64,000 bases of DNA from Clostridiales bacterium (GTDB lineage: Bacteria; Bacillota; Clostridia; Christensenellales; Aristaeellaceae). Shown here piece by piece: positions 54,726-64,000 of the stretch. Each line of letters opens with the position of its first letter. Within the stretch, counting starts at the first letter, position 1. The DNA lies in the NCBI GenBank assembly GCA_012837965.1, contig DUQF01000026.1, positions 124,001 through 188,000 of the forward strand, given 5' to 3'. A program made the translations under genes and the position numbers. Below the pieces are notes generated by a model. The model worked only from the letters and a program-made list of their open reading frames with translations, had not been told where the DNA came from and ran no database searches.

Positions 54726-56843
54726 TGCACACTTCCTTATTTGCTTAGTGTTTTCCACACCAAACAGAACAACAACAAACGCCCCGTCGTCCGACCTTGA
54801 GATAAAACAAAATTCGCCCAACATGTTTTTAAGAATTGCCGCCGATTTTATTACAACCTGCTCTCCTATACGATGACCGAAGGTATCGTTAATCGTTCTT
54901 AGATTTTCAATTTCTATATATAAAACGGCAATGTTTCCTGACTCTTTCCCGCTTTCTATGCTTTGATCCAGTATATTTGTCAGCATATTTCTATTCGCTA
55001 ATTTTGTAGATTCATCAAAATAAGCATAATTGTATAACCTTTCTTCGTACAAGGTCTTTTTCTTTGTGTTTCCCAAGATATTTGCAATAATTCCCAAAAA
55101 GTATAGCCGGCCTTCCCTGGCGCTTAACCTGCTTCTTTTTTGATATTCAACGACGAGCATGCCTATTGTTCTTTCGTCATCAATTATTATTGGTGACGCG
55201 TAATAAGAATATATTCCTCTTGAGATGAAATAATCTCTTTCCTCGCTACCTTCATCAACGGGGATGCTTATAACATCTTCACATGCGATGGACTCCCTCA
55301 GCTCAATTATAGCCTTGGCCATGGGCAAGGCTGCTGTCTTGATTTTTACATATGGCTGAAAAGGAAGCGATTCAATGGCTTCATCTGTTTTATACACGTT
55401 AAGAATCATTGCTTCTTTGTAATCCGCGCTGAATCTGACCAAATATGCCTGATCAAATTCGATTATTTCAGCAGACATTTTAAACATTTCATCGATTTTT
55501 TCTCTGGCATTTTCGTTGTTGGCCGAAATAAAGCCGGTTGAAATATTTTCGAGCGTTTTTTGCGCTTTTGCGTATCTTTGATGTCCTTGCAGCTTAAAAG
55601 CATATTCATTCGTCAGATATTGCACAACGAAGTATGAAAGCATAATAATAAAAACTCTTGTGATATGTTCATTTATATCTATGATGACGGAGATTTTCGG
55701 CAGCGCTATCGCAAAAACAATTTCAATCACCACGCACAATATGGTAAAAATGAGGGCATGCATTTTATTATCAAGGATAACGGTAATCAGAAGAAATAGT
55801 ATATATGCCGACCATATTGTTACTCCACCGGTATCAGCGTTTATTACCAACAAAAACACTGCGCCAACAGAGCATATTGCAAGGAGGATGGCATCCTGAA
55901 CGGTATGTTTCCGCGTTATGCGCGGTATAAACATTGTAAATACACTAGCTGCAAACATGCTTAAAGAGAGCGTAAGCTCGTATTTCAATGGCCTTCCTAT
56001 GCCAAAATAACCGACTAAAAAGGATAGTGCGGAGCCTATCATGAACATGATTCCTGTTGCTTGAAACAAGCGTATTCGGTCCCTCTCGGTGGGCTTGGCG
56101 GTTTCTATATTCAAGAGAGTTTCCCTTTGGTTTTCAAGAATCAGCCCGAATCTTCTTGATGCGATATAAATTGTTGTTATGGGAACCGTCAAAAAGATAA
56201 TGGTCAAATTCGGGTAAATTCCCAAGCCAAGGATTTGAGGCGGTGTTTCTGTTGATACGCCCAAGATTAAAGGGATTAGTATGGATATCAAAAAATAGGT
56301 TGCTTGCCGTTTCAGGGGGGTTTTAGGTTTGATTTTTTGCCACCAGCGAATAAGCGTTAATAGGCTTGCTATTGAAAACACACTATAATATACAATAAAC
56401 CAAATTCTTGCCGGATTTAAGGGGGCTACATTCGCCCAGCCGAAATTGGCTCGCACCATCTGGTCTTGCGTTTCTGCAAACAACCCAAAAGGAGCAAACA
56501 GAATAATATTAATAAGGGCGGGTAAATAAATCAAAGTGAGCGTAATGCGTTTATTGAAGCGTATATTGGTTTTTGTGAAAACCAATATAAAATGAAATAT
56601 AATGCTGTAAAAAGTTCCCCAGCCTGAAGCAGCCATATTCTTCCAAAAAGCGCCAGCCTCCGCTGTGGGCGCAGTGTTGGCAAAGGAATATGTAAATGAC
56701 CAAATGGCCATGGAGATTGTTAACCATAGAAACAACCTGTTGACACGGCTTTTGATGTTCGCGACAGCCGCATATGCTCCGAAAAACATATAAAAACAAC
56801 CGGAAATATAAAATATTACTGATAGCATAATATCATGTTTCAT
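53745..56843 (-). CDS. 7TM-GAF-GGDEF-EAL protein (c-di-GMP phosphodiesterase)
   Basis: 1032 residues. About ten N-terminal helices (1-~400; the first part resembles histidine-kinase 7TM N-domains), a GAF-like sensor (~430-600), a GGDEF domain (~610-770) whose signature is degenerate (RSDDGAFVV in place of GGDEF), and an EAL domain (~790-1032). EAL catalytic motifs are kept: EALLRW, ELEITESF, DDFGKGYSSL, KIDKEI, AEGVET and QGYYYSRP. It should break c-di-GMP; the GGDEF part may only bind GTP. The last ~980 bp are nearly the same as in the downstream gene. Confidence 0.9.
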   Translation of the reverse strand: MKHDIMLSVIFYISGCFYMFFGAYAAVANIKSRVNRLFLWLTISMAIWSFTYSFANTAPTAEAGAFWKNMAASGWGTFYSIIFHFILVFTKTNIRFNKRITLTLIYLPALINIILFAPFGLFAETQDQMVRANFGWANVAPLNPARIWFIVYYSVFSIASLLTLIRWWQKIKPKTPLKRQATYFLISILIPLILGVSTETPPQILGLGIYPNLTIIFLTVPITTIYIASRRFGLILENQRETLLNIETAKPTERDRIRLFQATGIMFMIGSALSFLVGYFGIGRPLKYELTLSLSMFAASVFTMFIPRITRKHTVQDAILLAICSVGAVFLLVINADTGGVTIWSAYILFLLITVILDNKMHALIFTILCVVIEIVFAIALPKISVIIDINEHITRVFIIMLSYFVVQYLTNEYAFKLQGHQRYAKAQKTLENISTGFISANNENAREKIDEMFKMSAEIIEFDQAYLVRFSADYKEAMILNVYKTDEAIESLPFQPYVKIKTAALPMAKAIIELRESIACEDVISIPVDEGSEERDYFISRGIYSYYASPIIIDDERTIGMLVVEYQKRSRLSAREGRLYFLGIIANILGNTKKKTLYEERLYNYAYFDESTKLANRNMLTNILDQSIESGKESGNIAVLYIEIENLRTINDTFGHRIGEQVVIKSAAILKNMLGEFCFISRSDDGAFVVVLFGVENTKQIRKCANTILDAFSNPIQPKEGIDALFVTVNIGISVYPDDGRDADTLLQNADLAGFGAKSSDDRIVFYSEQLKNRVEDNTLLTNKLFKSLENNEFSLEFQPQISCSTEKTAGIEALLRWTTSDKKRVPPNVFIPLLEQMGLIHDVGLWVLEQALQEYNRLIAKGFPPLRVSVNLSLAQFQGKDIVCDFKKIIEESGVNPKYIELEITESFFAKNAKDVIDKLFKLKELGVRIAIDDFGKGYSSLSRLKIVPFDRIKIDKEIIDYIDLEMKNAPLTETIVILARALKAEVTAEGVETKEQADFLRSIGCDEIQGYYYSRPLSMEALKEFLKNE

Positions 56844-57054
56844 CTTTATTTTACCACCAGAACAAGGGTTCCAAATCTTTGTTTTTGTAAGTTTCTCCCT
56901 GTTTCCCTTCGCTTTTTAGTCATTCTTTCAGTTCCGCATGTTCACAGAGGCTTAAAATCTCCCCTACATTCTAACATCGTTTCTATGTTTTCACAATTAC
57001 AAGCGTTCATTCGCCCAAATTGCTTTCTAATAAGATGAACGAACAGGCACCATA

Positions 57055-58035
57055 TCATTCGTTTTTAAGGAATTCTTCCAGCGCTTCCGCAGGCAGGGGC
57101 CTTGAATAATAGTAACCTTGTATTTCGTCGCAGCCAATGCTTCTTAAAAAATCCGCCTGCTCTTTTGTTTCCACGCCTTCGGCTGTGACCTCCGCTTTGA
57201 GGGCTTTTGCTAATGTAACCGTGGTTTCCGTTAAGGGCGCGTTTTTCATTTCCAAGTCAATGTAATCTATAATCTCTTTGTCTGTTTTTATTCTGTCAAA
57301 AGGCGCCATCTTTAACCGGCTTAGGGACGAGTAGCCTTTGCCGAAATCATCTATGACGATTCTTACTCCCAACTCTTTCAGTTTGAGCAGTTTATCAATT
57401 ACATCCTTTGCGCTTTTAGCAAAAAAGCTTTCTGTAATTTCCAACTCAATGTATTTTGGGTTTACTCCACTTTCTTCTATGATTTTTTTAAAATCGCAAA
57501 CAATATCTTTTCCTTGGAATTGCGCAAGCGACAAGTTCACAGAAATACGAAGAGGCGGAAATCCCTTTGCAATAAGCCTGTTATGCTGTTTTAACGCTTG
57601 TTCCAGCACCCAGAGCCCCACCTCATAAATCAATCCCATTTGTTCAAGCAAGGGTATAAAAATATTCGGCGGTATTCTCTTGTTGTCGGTTGTCGTCCAT
57701 CTGAGCAAGGCTTCAATCCCGGCTGTTTTTTCCGTGCTGCAGCTAATCTGGGGCTGGAACACCAGGGAAAACTCATTATTTTCCAAGGACTTGAAAAGCT
57801 TGTTCGTGAGTAAAGTATTATCTTCAACACGGTTTTTTAACTGCTCAGAATAGAAAACGATCCTATTGTCAGAAGACTTCGCTTCGTATCCTGCCAAATC
57901 GGCATTTTGCAAAAGAGTATCCGCATCTCTACCGTCATCCGGATACACCGAAATGCCTATATTGACAGTAACAAATAATGCATCAATACCTTCCTTGGGT
58001 AGTATGGGATTGGAAAAAGCATCAAGTATAATATT
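57055..58035 (-). repeat. Duplicated EAL-coding tract, copy 2
   Basis: Second copy of the tract at 53745-54725 (same stop codon context, GTATCATTCGTTTTT before the stop on the plus strand). Reads as a conversion tract shared between tandem paralogues. Confidence 0.8.
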
Positions 58036-60149
58036 TGCACATTCATTAATCTGCTCGGTGGTTTCCGCAATCGGCATAACAATAATAAATTTTTCCTTGC
58101 TAACCCTTGAAAGATCGCATTCTTCTTTCATCAGGCTTTTAAGAATTGATGCCGATTCTATTACTATCTGCTCTCCTATTCTATGCCCGAAGGTATCATT
58201 AATCATTCTTAGGTTGTTTAGCTCAACATCAAAAATCACTATTTTTTCCGATTCTTTTCTGTTGTTGATGATTTCCTCCAAAGCTATTTTAAGCATATTC
58301 CTGTTCGTTAATTTTGTAGATTCATCAAAATATGCGAAATTGTATAGCCTTTCTTCGTAAAAAATATTTTTCCTTGTGTCTCCCAATATATTCGTAATTA
58401 TTTTCAAAAAGTGTAATCGACTTTCTGTGAATTTTTCATCACTCCGCTGTTTGTATTCAATAACAAAGAATCCATCTGTTTTTTTATTGATTATAACTGG
58501 AAGCGCAAAGAAAGAATGTCTTCCCCTTGACATGAAAAAATCTCTTTGATTTCCGGCCTTATCAACGGAAATACTCGTGATATCTTCGCACAGTATAGGA
58601 AGGTTTTGATCTATCAGGGGCTGAACTTCGGGAAAATCCGCTGTCTTAAACTTCATTCCCGGATAAAGAACAGATGATTTGCTCTCATTATCTTTTATAT
58701 ACATATTGAGAATCGTTGCGTTTTCATAATTTGCGTCGAACTCAAATAGATATGCGTAGTCAAATTCAAGTATTTCGGCGGACATTTTAAGCATTTCATC
58801 GATTTTCTTTTTGGCGTTTTCGTTGTTAACAGAAATAAAGTTGGTTGAAATCTTTTCGAGCGTTTCCTGTTTTTTTGAAAATCTCTGATATCCCCGAAGT
58901 TTTGAAGCATATTCATTGGTAAGATATCGCACAGCAAAATAAGCCAGTACAATAATAAACATCCTTTTCAAATACTGAACGATATCGATGGTGGCGGAAA
59001 CTTCCGGACAAAAAATCCCAAGAACAACTTGAATCAACAGGGTGGCAGCCAAAAAAATGAAAGTATGGATTCTACTGGTAAGGACAATAGAAAACATAAG
59101 AAATACCACATATACTGCCCATATAGTTACTGCTCCAATATCAATTTCTTTAATGATGAAAAAAGACATACCCACTATGCTTATTATCAGGAACAGGGTG
59201 TTTTGAGTCGTATGCTTTTTGGCCGCGTACGGTATAAACAGCAAAGATATTCCCAAACCCCACACAACTAAAGCGAGCAAAAACTCACTTGTGAAATCAC
59301 CTCCTCCAATAAAATATCCTGAAAAAAAGGAACCTGCGGCACCAATTGTAAACATGATTGTTGCGGTTTGAAATAAACGCAATCGGTTTTCTTGTATACT
59401 TCCGTGATCCTGAGAAAAAAACTCCGCCTTGGCTCTTTCGAGAAGCAGCCCAAATTTTTTCAATGTTATAAACAAAAATATCGTAGGAAAAATCAAAAAC
59501 ACAATTACCAATTTGGGAGTCTGGTTAAATCCTAAAATATCGTCAAAAGTATCCGTTATCGATCCCACAACAAAAAGTCCGATTGAGGATATTAAATAAT
59601 GTGTCACATATCGCTTCAGAGGGGTATGAGGTTCAATTTTTTCCACCAGCGAACAAGCAATATAATAGCGGCGACTGAATAAACAGTGTAGTATAAGATA
59701 ATCCAAAGCGCGCTGATATTTGTGGAAAGAAAACTTTTCCAACCGCTGTCGCTGGGCATCAGTTTAAATTGTTTATCCGCGAAGGATCCAAGGGGAGCAT
59801 AGAGAATGATACTTATAAGGGAGGGTAAATAGAATAAAATCTTTTTAATTGGTTTGTCTAATTGAAATCTATGATTTGTAAAAATTAAGACAAAATGTAG
59901 AAAAAAGCTGTAAAATATACCCCAACCGAAAACAGAGAATGACGTCCAAAAAGCTCTTGCTTCGGCTGTGGGCGCGGAGGTTGAAAAAGAAAACGCGAAT
60001 GACCAAGCCGCCATTGAGAGTGTTAAAAACAGAAATCGTCTATTGATATGACTTTTAACATTGGAAATCAGCGTATAGAAACCAAAAAACATATAAAAAC
60101 AGCCACAAATATAATAGATTATTGATAGCATGATATCATTTTTCATCAT
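57055..60149 (-). pseudogene. Frameshifted 7TM-GAF-GGDEF-EAL paralogue
   Basis: Paralogue of the gene at 53745-56843, with the same domain order, but in two reading frames. Residues 1-~177 (60149 to 59616) stop early after RWWKK; the rest (from about 59640 to 57055, 860+ residues) continues in another frame at IEPHTPLKRYV. The break falls in a run of six As on the minus strand (Ts at 59637-59642); seven would restore the frame. It could be a real mutation, slippage or an assembly error. The GGDEF signature is lost (RVSKEKFII), and the EAL motifs are kept except KTDK in place of KIDK. Confidence 0.85.
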
Positions 60150-60442
60150 TATTTCACCGCCAGAACAAGATTTTCAAATCTCTGTAATTGTGGAGTTTAT
60201 CCCTGTTTCTTGTCTTTTTTAAGTCATTCCGTCACGTTTTCGTATATTAACAAGATCTTTGAATCTCCTATATAGTTTAACACCGTCATGTATTTATATC
60301 AATGTTTTTGCTGATAAATAAAAGACTTTTCTTGAGTTGGTGCATATTTTGGTACATACACATACATTAATTCAAGGCAGGAATAATATAGTTTTGCAAT
60401 ACCTATAGGTAGCAGAGCCTCTTTCCTTAAACATTGTGTTTT
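60150..60442. other. Gene-free leader of the frameshifted EAL gene
   Basis: About 290 bases without a gene. The first ~90 bases (60150-60240) match, with changes, the region just upstream of the other EAL gene (56844-56930): ACCGCCAGAACAAG versus ACCACCAGAACAAG, then CCCTGTTTC and AGTCATTC. So the duplication includes the promoter region. The rest is AT-rich; I see no clear terminator for the ROK gene. Confidence 0.5.
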
Positions 60443-61399
60443 TTACAGTACGGGGAAGCCGTTTTTGGCAAACAAGGCTGCCCCGATGGGGACATTTCGA
60501 TCCATCAACTGGCAAATGACCACTTCAAACCGATCCTTTCCGGATATAAAAACGTACTGGTTTGCGTATTTTTGGATGGGGGCGCGCAAAGGTTCGCCAA
60601 TGTTGGCAAGGCCGCCGCCGATGGAGACAATATTGGGCGCCATCATGCTTACGGTGTTAGCTACCGCGATTCCGAATGAGTGTCCCACCCGGTCAAGTTC
60701 TTCTAACGCGAACGCGTCTTCCTTAGCGGCGGCGATGCCCAGCATTCTGCAGTCAAGCTTTTGAATGTCTTCATCGCATAGCGCCATCAGCAGGCTGTCA
60801 TTAGCGACATACCCGGGTGAGCGTAACCGTCGCTCAATGGCAATGCCACAACACAAATCTTCGACACGCGTTACACTGCCCGGAACCTTCGCCGTCCAGT
60901 CCGCTGTATATGTGTTGCCAAGAAAGGAGCCGCCAAAGCCAATGCCATCGAAAACCTTTCCTCGGCAAAACCAGCTGCCGCCTATACCGGTGCCTAAATT
61001 GGTGTAAAAAAAGCTTTCACTACCTTTGCCGCTTCCGCAAATCAATTCGGCGTAGCCGCCGGCAACCGTGTCCACCACTACGATTGTGGGGATATTGAAC
61101 TCCCGCTCAAACCATGTTTTCAGCTCAAAGTCCTTCCATCCCGGAACCTGAATGGAGGTGAGAACGCGTCCGGTTTTCGTTTCTAAGGGGCCACCAAAAC
61201 CCACACCGATGGAGCGGACATCGGGATATTTGCGCAAAAGGCGCTGGACATTCACTTTCAGCCACGCAAGGATGTCCGGTGCCCCTTCTCGCAATTCCAC
61301 CCGTTCACCAAGGAAGTCGAATTCTTGTGCGTTCTCGTTTAAAATGCAAATTTGCTGTTTGGTACCACCAATTTCGATTCCCATGTATTTAGAGGTCAT
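60443..61399 (-). CDS. ROK-family sugar kinase-like protein
   Basis: 318 residues. GIEIGGTKQQI (about 7-17) is the phosphate loop, VGFGGPLETKTGRV and VVDTVAGGYAE the sugar/adenosine parts, and TNLGTGIGGSWF the second phosphate loop. The zinc motif usual in ROK proteins (G-H-x(9-11)-C-x-C-G-x-x-G-C-x-E) is absent: the matching region GSFLGNTYTADWTAKVPG has neither. The protein may still be a kinase, or a sugar sensor. It starts 136 bases past the LacI-type regulator on the same strand. Confidence 0.85.
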   Translation of the reverse strand: MTSKYMGIEIGGTKQQICILNENAQEFDFLGERVELREGAPDILAWLKVNVQRLLRKYPDVRSIGVGFGGPLETKTGRVLTSIQVPGWKDFELKTWFEREFNIPTIVVVDTVAGGYAELICGSGKGSESFFYTNLGTGIGGSWFCRGKVFDGIGFGGSFLGNTYTADWTAKVPGSVTRVEDLCCGIAIERRLRSPGYVANDSLLMALCDEDIQKLDCRMLGIAAAKEDAFALEELDRVGHSFGIAVANTVSMMAPNIVSIGGGLANIGEPLRAPIQKYANQYVFISGKDRFEVVICQLMDRNVPIGAALFAKNGFPVL

Positions 61400-61534
61400 G
61401 CCATCTTCGCTCCTATATCATTTTAGTTGAAACAGTATATATTTATGTCTTTCATTTGGAAAAATCTTTTCGGTAGTACTTTTGTATTTGTTTTTATTCT
61501 ATAAAGCTGAAGCTTTGACTGAGTGAATGCGAGG

Positions 61535-62581
61535 TTAATACAATTCGATATTGCTGTTGAGAACCAATTGTGGGGGTAATAGAATTGTGCTTGATTCTAT
61601 TGTACCTTCCATTATGTACCAAAAGAGATGTTCCAGCCCCATTCGCCCTTGTTCGAATTGATTCTGGCATATTGTGGCTTGTACAATGCCTTGACTGATG
61701 TGGGCGCGTAAATTTTCGCTTATATCAGAAGTGATAAGGGTTAATTTTCTTTCCATACCCATATCTTTAACCGCTTCGATAACGCCGAAAGAGTTGAAGG
61801 AGTCGACATAGATGCCTGCCAAATAGGGGTGTTCGCGAAGGGTCTGAATGGTTGCGTCGTAGGCAGCGTCTTTGCTGTCGTAATGGCTGTATGTGGCTAC
61901 CAAAGAAAGGGGAGTAACAAGCGCCTGTTCTTTAAATCCTTCCAAAATCTCACTGTGGATACTGCGCTCGCCGTAGCTGCCGGAGGCGATTGCTACGGCT
62001 TGATTTGCGTTCCCCATCCTATAAAGCAACTCCGCGGCCATTCGGCCTGCCACACGACCATGATAGCGGATTGATAGCTTGCGCGTGGAAACAGCTACAT
62101 GATTGACGACTGTAACAACAGGAATTTTCTTGCGCTCTATTGCCACGAACCCATCTGCGTTCCGAGCGCATATTAGTAAACCATCGTACCTGTCCTTGGC
62201 AATGCGTTCAAGCGTATTGTTCAGGAACTCAGTACCGGCAGCAGCGTTGGAGTCGCCGCCTAAATAGGAGTAAAAATCAGTATGAAGATTGAAGTCAGCA
62301 AGGTCCTCCGTTGCTTGCTTCGCGCCCGCTATGATCGAATCATGGAACTCCGGAAAGCTGGTAAAGGCTACTACTGCCAAGCGAACATTCTTGCTGGACA
62401 GCGAACGAGCCAGGCGGTTTGGTCTATATCCCAAGCGGTCCACCATCTCCAGCACACGTTCTCTTGTTTTTTCGTGGATGGTTTCTTTTCCGCTGAGGGC
62501 GCGATGGACGGTTGCGGTTGATACATTGAGAGCTTTTGCCACATCATATATCGTTACGCGCTTTTTTGTTTCGTGGGGCAT
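61535..62581 (-). CDS. LacI-family transcriptional regulator
   Basis: 348 residues. Helix-turn-helix VTIYDVAKALNVSTATVHRALSG (first 20 residues of the motif at about 9-28) and hinge RPNRLARSLSSK, then a sugar-binding periplasmic-type domain. A longer in-frame ATG at 62605 is possible, but the predicted transcript starts at about 62607, so the ATG at 62581 with AAAGGATG upstream is better. Probably controls the ROK gene and the divergent DUF4432 gene in response to a sugar. Confidence 0.9.
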   Translation of the reverse strand: MPHETKKRVTIYDVAKALNVSTATVHRALSGKETIHEKTRERVLEMVDRLGYRPNRLARSLSSKNVRLAVVAFTSFPEFHDSIIAGAKQATEDLADFNLHTDFYSYLGGDSNAAAGTEFLNNTLERIAKDRYDGLLICARNADGFVAIERKKIPVVTVVNHVAVSTRKLSIRYHGRVAGRMAAELLYRMGNANQAVAIASGSYGERSIHSEILEGFKEQALVTPLSLVATYSHYDSKDAAYDATIQTLREHPYLAGIYVDSFNSFGVIEAVKDMGMERKLTLITSDISENLRAHISQGIVQATICQNQFEQGRMGLEHLFWYIMEGTIESSTILLPPQLVLNSNIELY

Positions 62582-62613
62582 CTTCAGACATCCTTTCGCC
62601 TGCATTTATACAA

Positions 62614-62642
62614 ATCATATGATATTGTTTTACAACTGTCAA
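62614..62642 (-). promoter_or_regulatory. Promoter of the LacI-family gene
   Basis: Minus-strand TTGACA (62637-62642), 17-bp spacer, TATGAT (62614-62619). The predicted start falls about seven bases downstream, near 62607. Confidence 0.75.
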
Positions 62643-62884
62643 ACTGCCGGAGCCTGAGGGGCGATGAAGCAATGGCATGGATATCGTGTCCTGAGAACGT
62701 GTCATCTTGTCAGACGAAAGGCGAAAAAATGAAACCCTGGCCAATCTTGCCAAGCGGGGTTTAAAATCCACATGAGATGTTGTAAAAATGAAAGGCTGAT
62801 GAGCGCAAAAGGTACTTGTGAATTTTTCACGCCGATTGTTATTATACAATGAGTAGGCAGAATTGTTTTTTTCATGTTTTTAGT

Positions 62885-62967
62885 AAAAAGCGCTTGCAAA
62901 TTTCTTACATTAATTATACAATAAAAAAAGTAAAATTTGTTTGTGTTAAAAAATGTAACCGATTACA
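62885..62967 (+). promoter_or_regulatory. cre-type operator region upstream of DUF4432 gene
   Basis: TGTAACCGATTACA (62954-62967) matches every position of the Firmicutes cre consensus TGWAANCGNTNWCA, the binding site of CcpA and of LacI-family proteins generally. A second LacI-like palindrome, AAGCGCTT, lies at about 62888-62895. Between the divergent LacI and DUF4432 genes. The rest of 62643-63135 has no gene; a weak -10 TATACT lies at 63095-63100. Confidence 0.65.
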
Positions 62968-63135
62968 AAACGAAAGAGTTTTGTCAAATAACCCCAAGGC
63001 ATGGTTGCATTTGAGCCGGGATATAAGGGAAAAACCATGTGAATTTCTGTAATTTAACGGATAGTCTGCATGTAAGAACCCACAAAAGGCAGGTTATACT
63101 TGCCCCATTGATATTACACTGAAAGGCAGGAAGTC

Positions 63136-64000
63136 ATGAAATTACCTACTAGCCAACGTGATTGCGTTGCGGTATACGGGAACATGAAACAAGTTGCCCG
63201 CTTGAAGCGATATGTTTTTTTAGAGGGCAAAGCCACCGGCATTGAAGCTGTGGACCTTGATACCGGAGGAGGATTTTCCTGCACAATTTTGCCCGGGCGT
63301 GGAATGGATATTGCCTGGGCATCCTACCGAGGCATACCGGTTTCGTATATTTCTAAAACAGGAATTGTATCTCCCGCTTATCATGATCCGCGTGAGTCGC
63401 AATGGCTGAAGAGCTTTTTTGCAGGTCTGCTGACAACTTGCGGTTTGGGAAATGCAGGTCCTGCGTGCGAGGCGGATTTGCCTGTTGTAGGCAAAACTCC
63501 TTTTGGGTTGCATGGTGATATTTCAAACACAGCTGCGGACAATATTTGTTTGTCTGAACGCTGGCTTGCCGACGGTCGTTATCAACTGAAAATATCCGGC
63601 CGGGTAGAAGAAGGCAGATTTCATGGCGAGCATCTCGAGATGCGTAGAACAATTCATACTTTTCTGGGTGAAAAGAAAATCACCATAGAAGATGAGTTCA
63701 GCAATATGGGAAACTCGGCGCAGCCGTTGATGTTCTTTTATCATATCAATATCGGGTATCCTATTCTCAGCAAGGATTCGCGATTCCTTTCCAAGAGCAA
63801 AAGTATTGTTCCGGCTAACAAGGCCGCCGCTGCCAACCTGCAAACATATGACCGGTTTTCCGAGCCGCTGGAAACATATGACGAACAACAGTTTTATCAC
63901 GATTTAATACCGGATGAATCCGGATACACGACGGTCGCGCTCATCAATGACGCGATTAACTTAGGAGTTTATTTGCGTTTTATGCCAGGGCAGCTGCCAA
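63136..64000 (+). CDS. DUF4432 family (aldose epimerase-like), partial
   Basis: 288 complete codons, running off the right edge. Family features: LPGRGMDIAWASYRGIPVSY (about 53-72), LTTCGLGNAGPACE, GLHGDISNTAAD and FFYHINIGYPIL; these are the galactose-mutarotase-like sugar-binding fold of DUF4432. Likely sugar anomer or isomer handling. AGGAAG precedes the ATG. Divergent from the LacI-type regulator, with a cre-type site between them. Confidence 0.85.
   Translation, partial: MKLPTSQRDCVAVYGNMKQVARLKRYVFLEGKATGIEAVDLDTGGGFSCTILPGRGMDIAWASYRGIPVSYISKTGIVSPAYHDPRESQWLKSFFAGLLTTCGLGNAGPACEADLPVVGKTPFGLHGDISNTAADNICLSERWLADGRYQLKISGRVEEGRFHGEHLEMRRTIHTFLGEKKITIEDEFSNMGNSAQPLMFFYHINIGYPILSKDSRFLSKSKSIVPANKAAAANLQTYDRFSEPLETYDEQQFYHDLIPDESGYTTVALINDAINLGVYLRFMPGQLP

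Noticed and set aside
59616..59645. Programmed -1 frameshift in the EAL gene
   Set aside because: There is no canonical X-XXY-YYZ heptamer in the right register and no clear downstream pseudoknot; a simple indel in the A run is more likely, although slippage on six As cannot be excluded.

Overview
The window looks like a chromosomal segment of a Clostridia-like member of the Firmicutes (Bacillota). The signs are strong AGGAGG ribosome binding sites, sigma-A promoters, a CIRCE heat-shock operator, an ECF transporter module, SipW-type signal peptidases, DUF4364 and DUF1877 proteins, and mostly Firmicutes-style regulation. Some features hint at an unusual envelope: a three-part Tat system with a TatB-like protein, and five exported proteins (three solute-binding proteins, a SurA-like foldase, alkaline phosphatase) that carry Ala-x-Ala signal peptides with no lipobox cysteine. 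The lineage is inferred from gene content only. I see no rRNA, tRNA, CRISPR array, complete insertion sequence or prophage.

Layout. 0-8 kb: the start of asnA, an EF-G-like GTPase, a CIRCE-controlled Hsp20, two GNAT acetyltransferases, a DUF1877 protein and a two-gene ABC-2 exporter. 7.5-13.3 kb: a redox island with tatB-tatA-tatC, an unrecognised protein, an aldehyde:ferredoxin oxidoreductase (tungsten or molybdenum), a Tat-exported four-cluster ferredoxin and a divergent FdhD-like protein. 13.3-18.2 kb: a YibE/F membrane protein, an alkaline phosphatase behind a probable PhoP site array, and a solute-binding protein plus permease without an ATPase. 18.4-29.3 kb: a long housekeeping run: RluA-like, tgt, ecfA1-ecfA2-ecfT, truA, DUF4364, an ispD-ispF fusion, a HerA-like ATPase, 6-phosphofructokinase and an iron-sulfur aldo/keto reductase.

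29.4-34.9 kb (minus strand): a surface-fibre type cluster with two SipW-type signal peptidases, three proteins sharing a TasA-like N-terminus, a membrane-anchored protein and a Thr/Glu/Pro-repeat stalk protein. 35-44.3 kb: a sugar uptake and catabolism locus (solute-binding protein, RbsA-like ATPase, two permeases, M42 peptidase, FGGY kinase, HAD phosphatase, convergent BtpA/SgcQ-family protein). It resembles the E. coli sgc gene set with an ABC importer in place of the PTS. 44.5-53.5 kb: an SGNH hydrolase; a NitT/TauT-type ABC importer with two different permeases and two different ATPases whose motif losses are complementary; a TIM-barrel isomerase; a SurA-like protein; and a divergent M29 aminopeptidase. 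53.7-60.2 kb: two tandem 7TM-GAF-GGDEF-EAL proteins with a nearly identical 3' tract; the second is frameshifted. 60.4-64 kb: a LacI-type regulator, a ROK protein and the start of a DUF4432 sugar epimerase-like gene beside a perfect cre-type site.

Most striking observations: the asymmetric ATPase pair at 48.8-51.3 kb, the duplicated SipW/TasA-like cluster, the sgc-like sugar locus with M42 and BtpA proteins, the Tat/AOR/ferredoxin/FdhD island, and the 22-bp-periodic Pho-type array.
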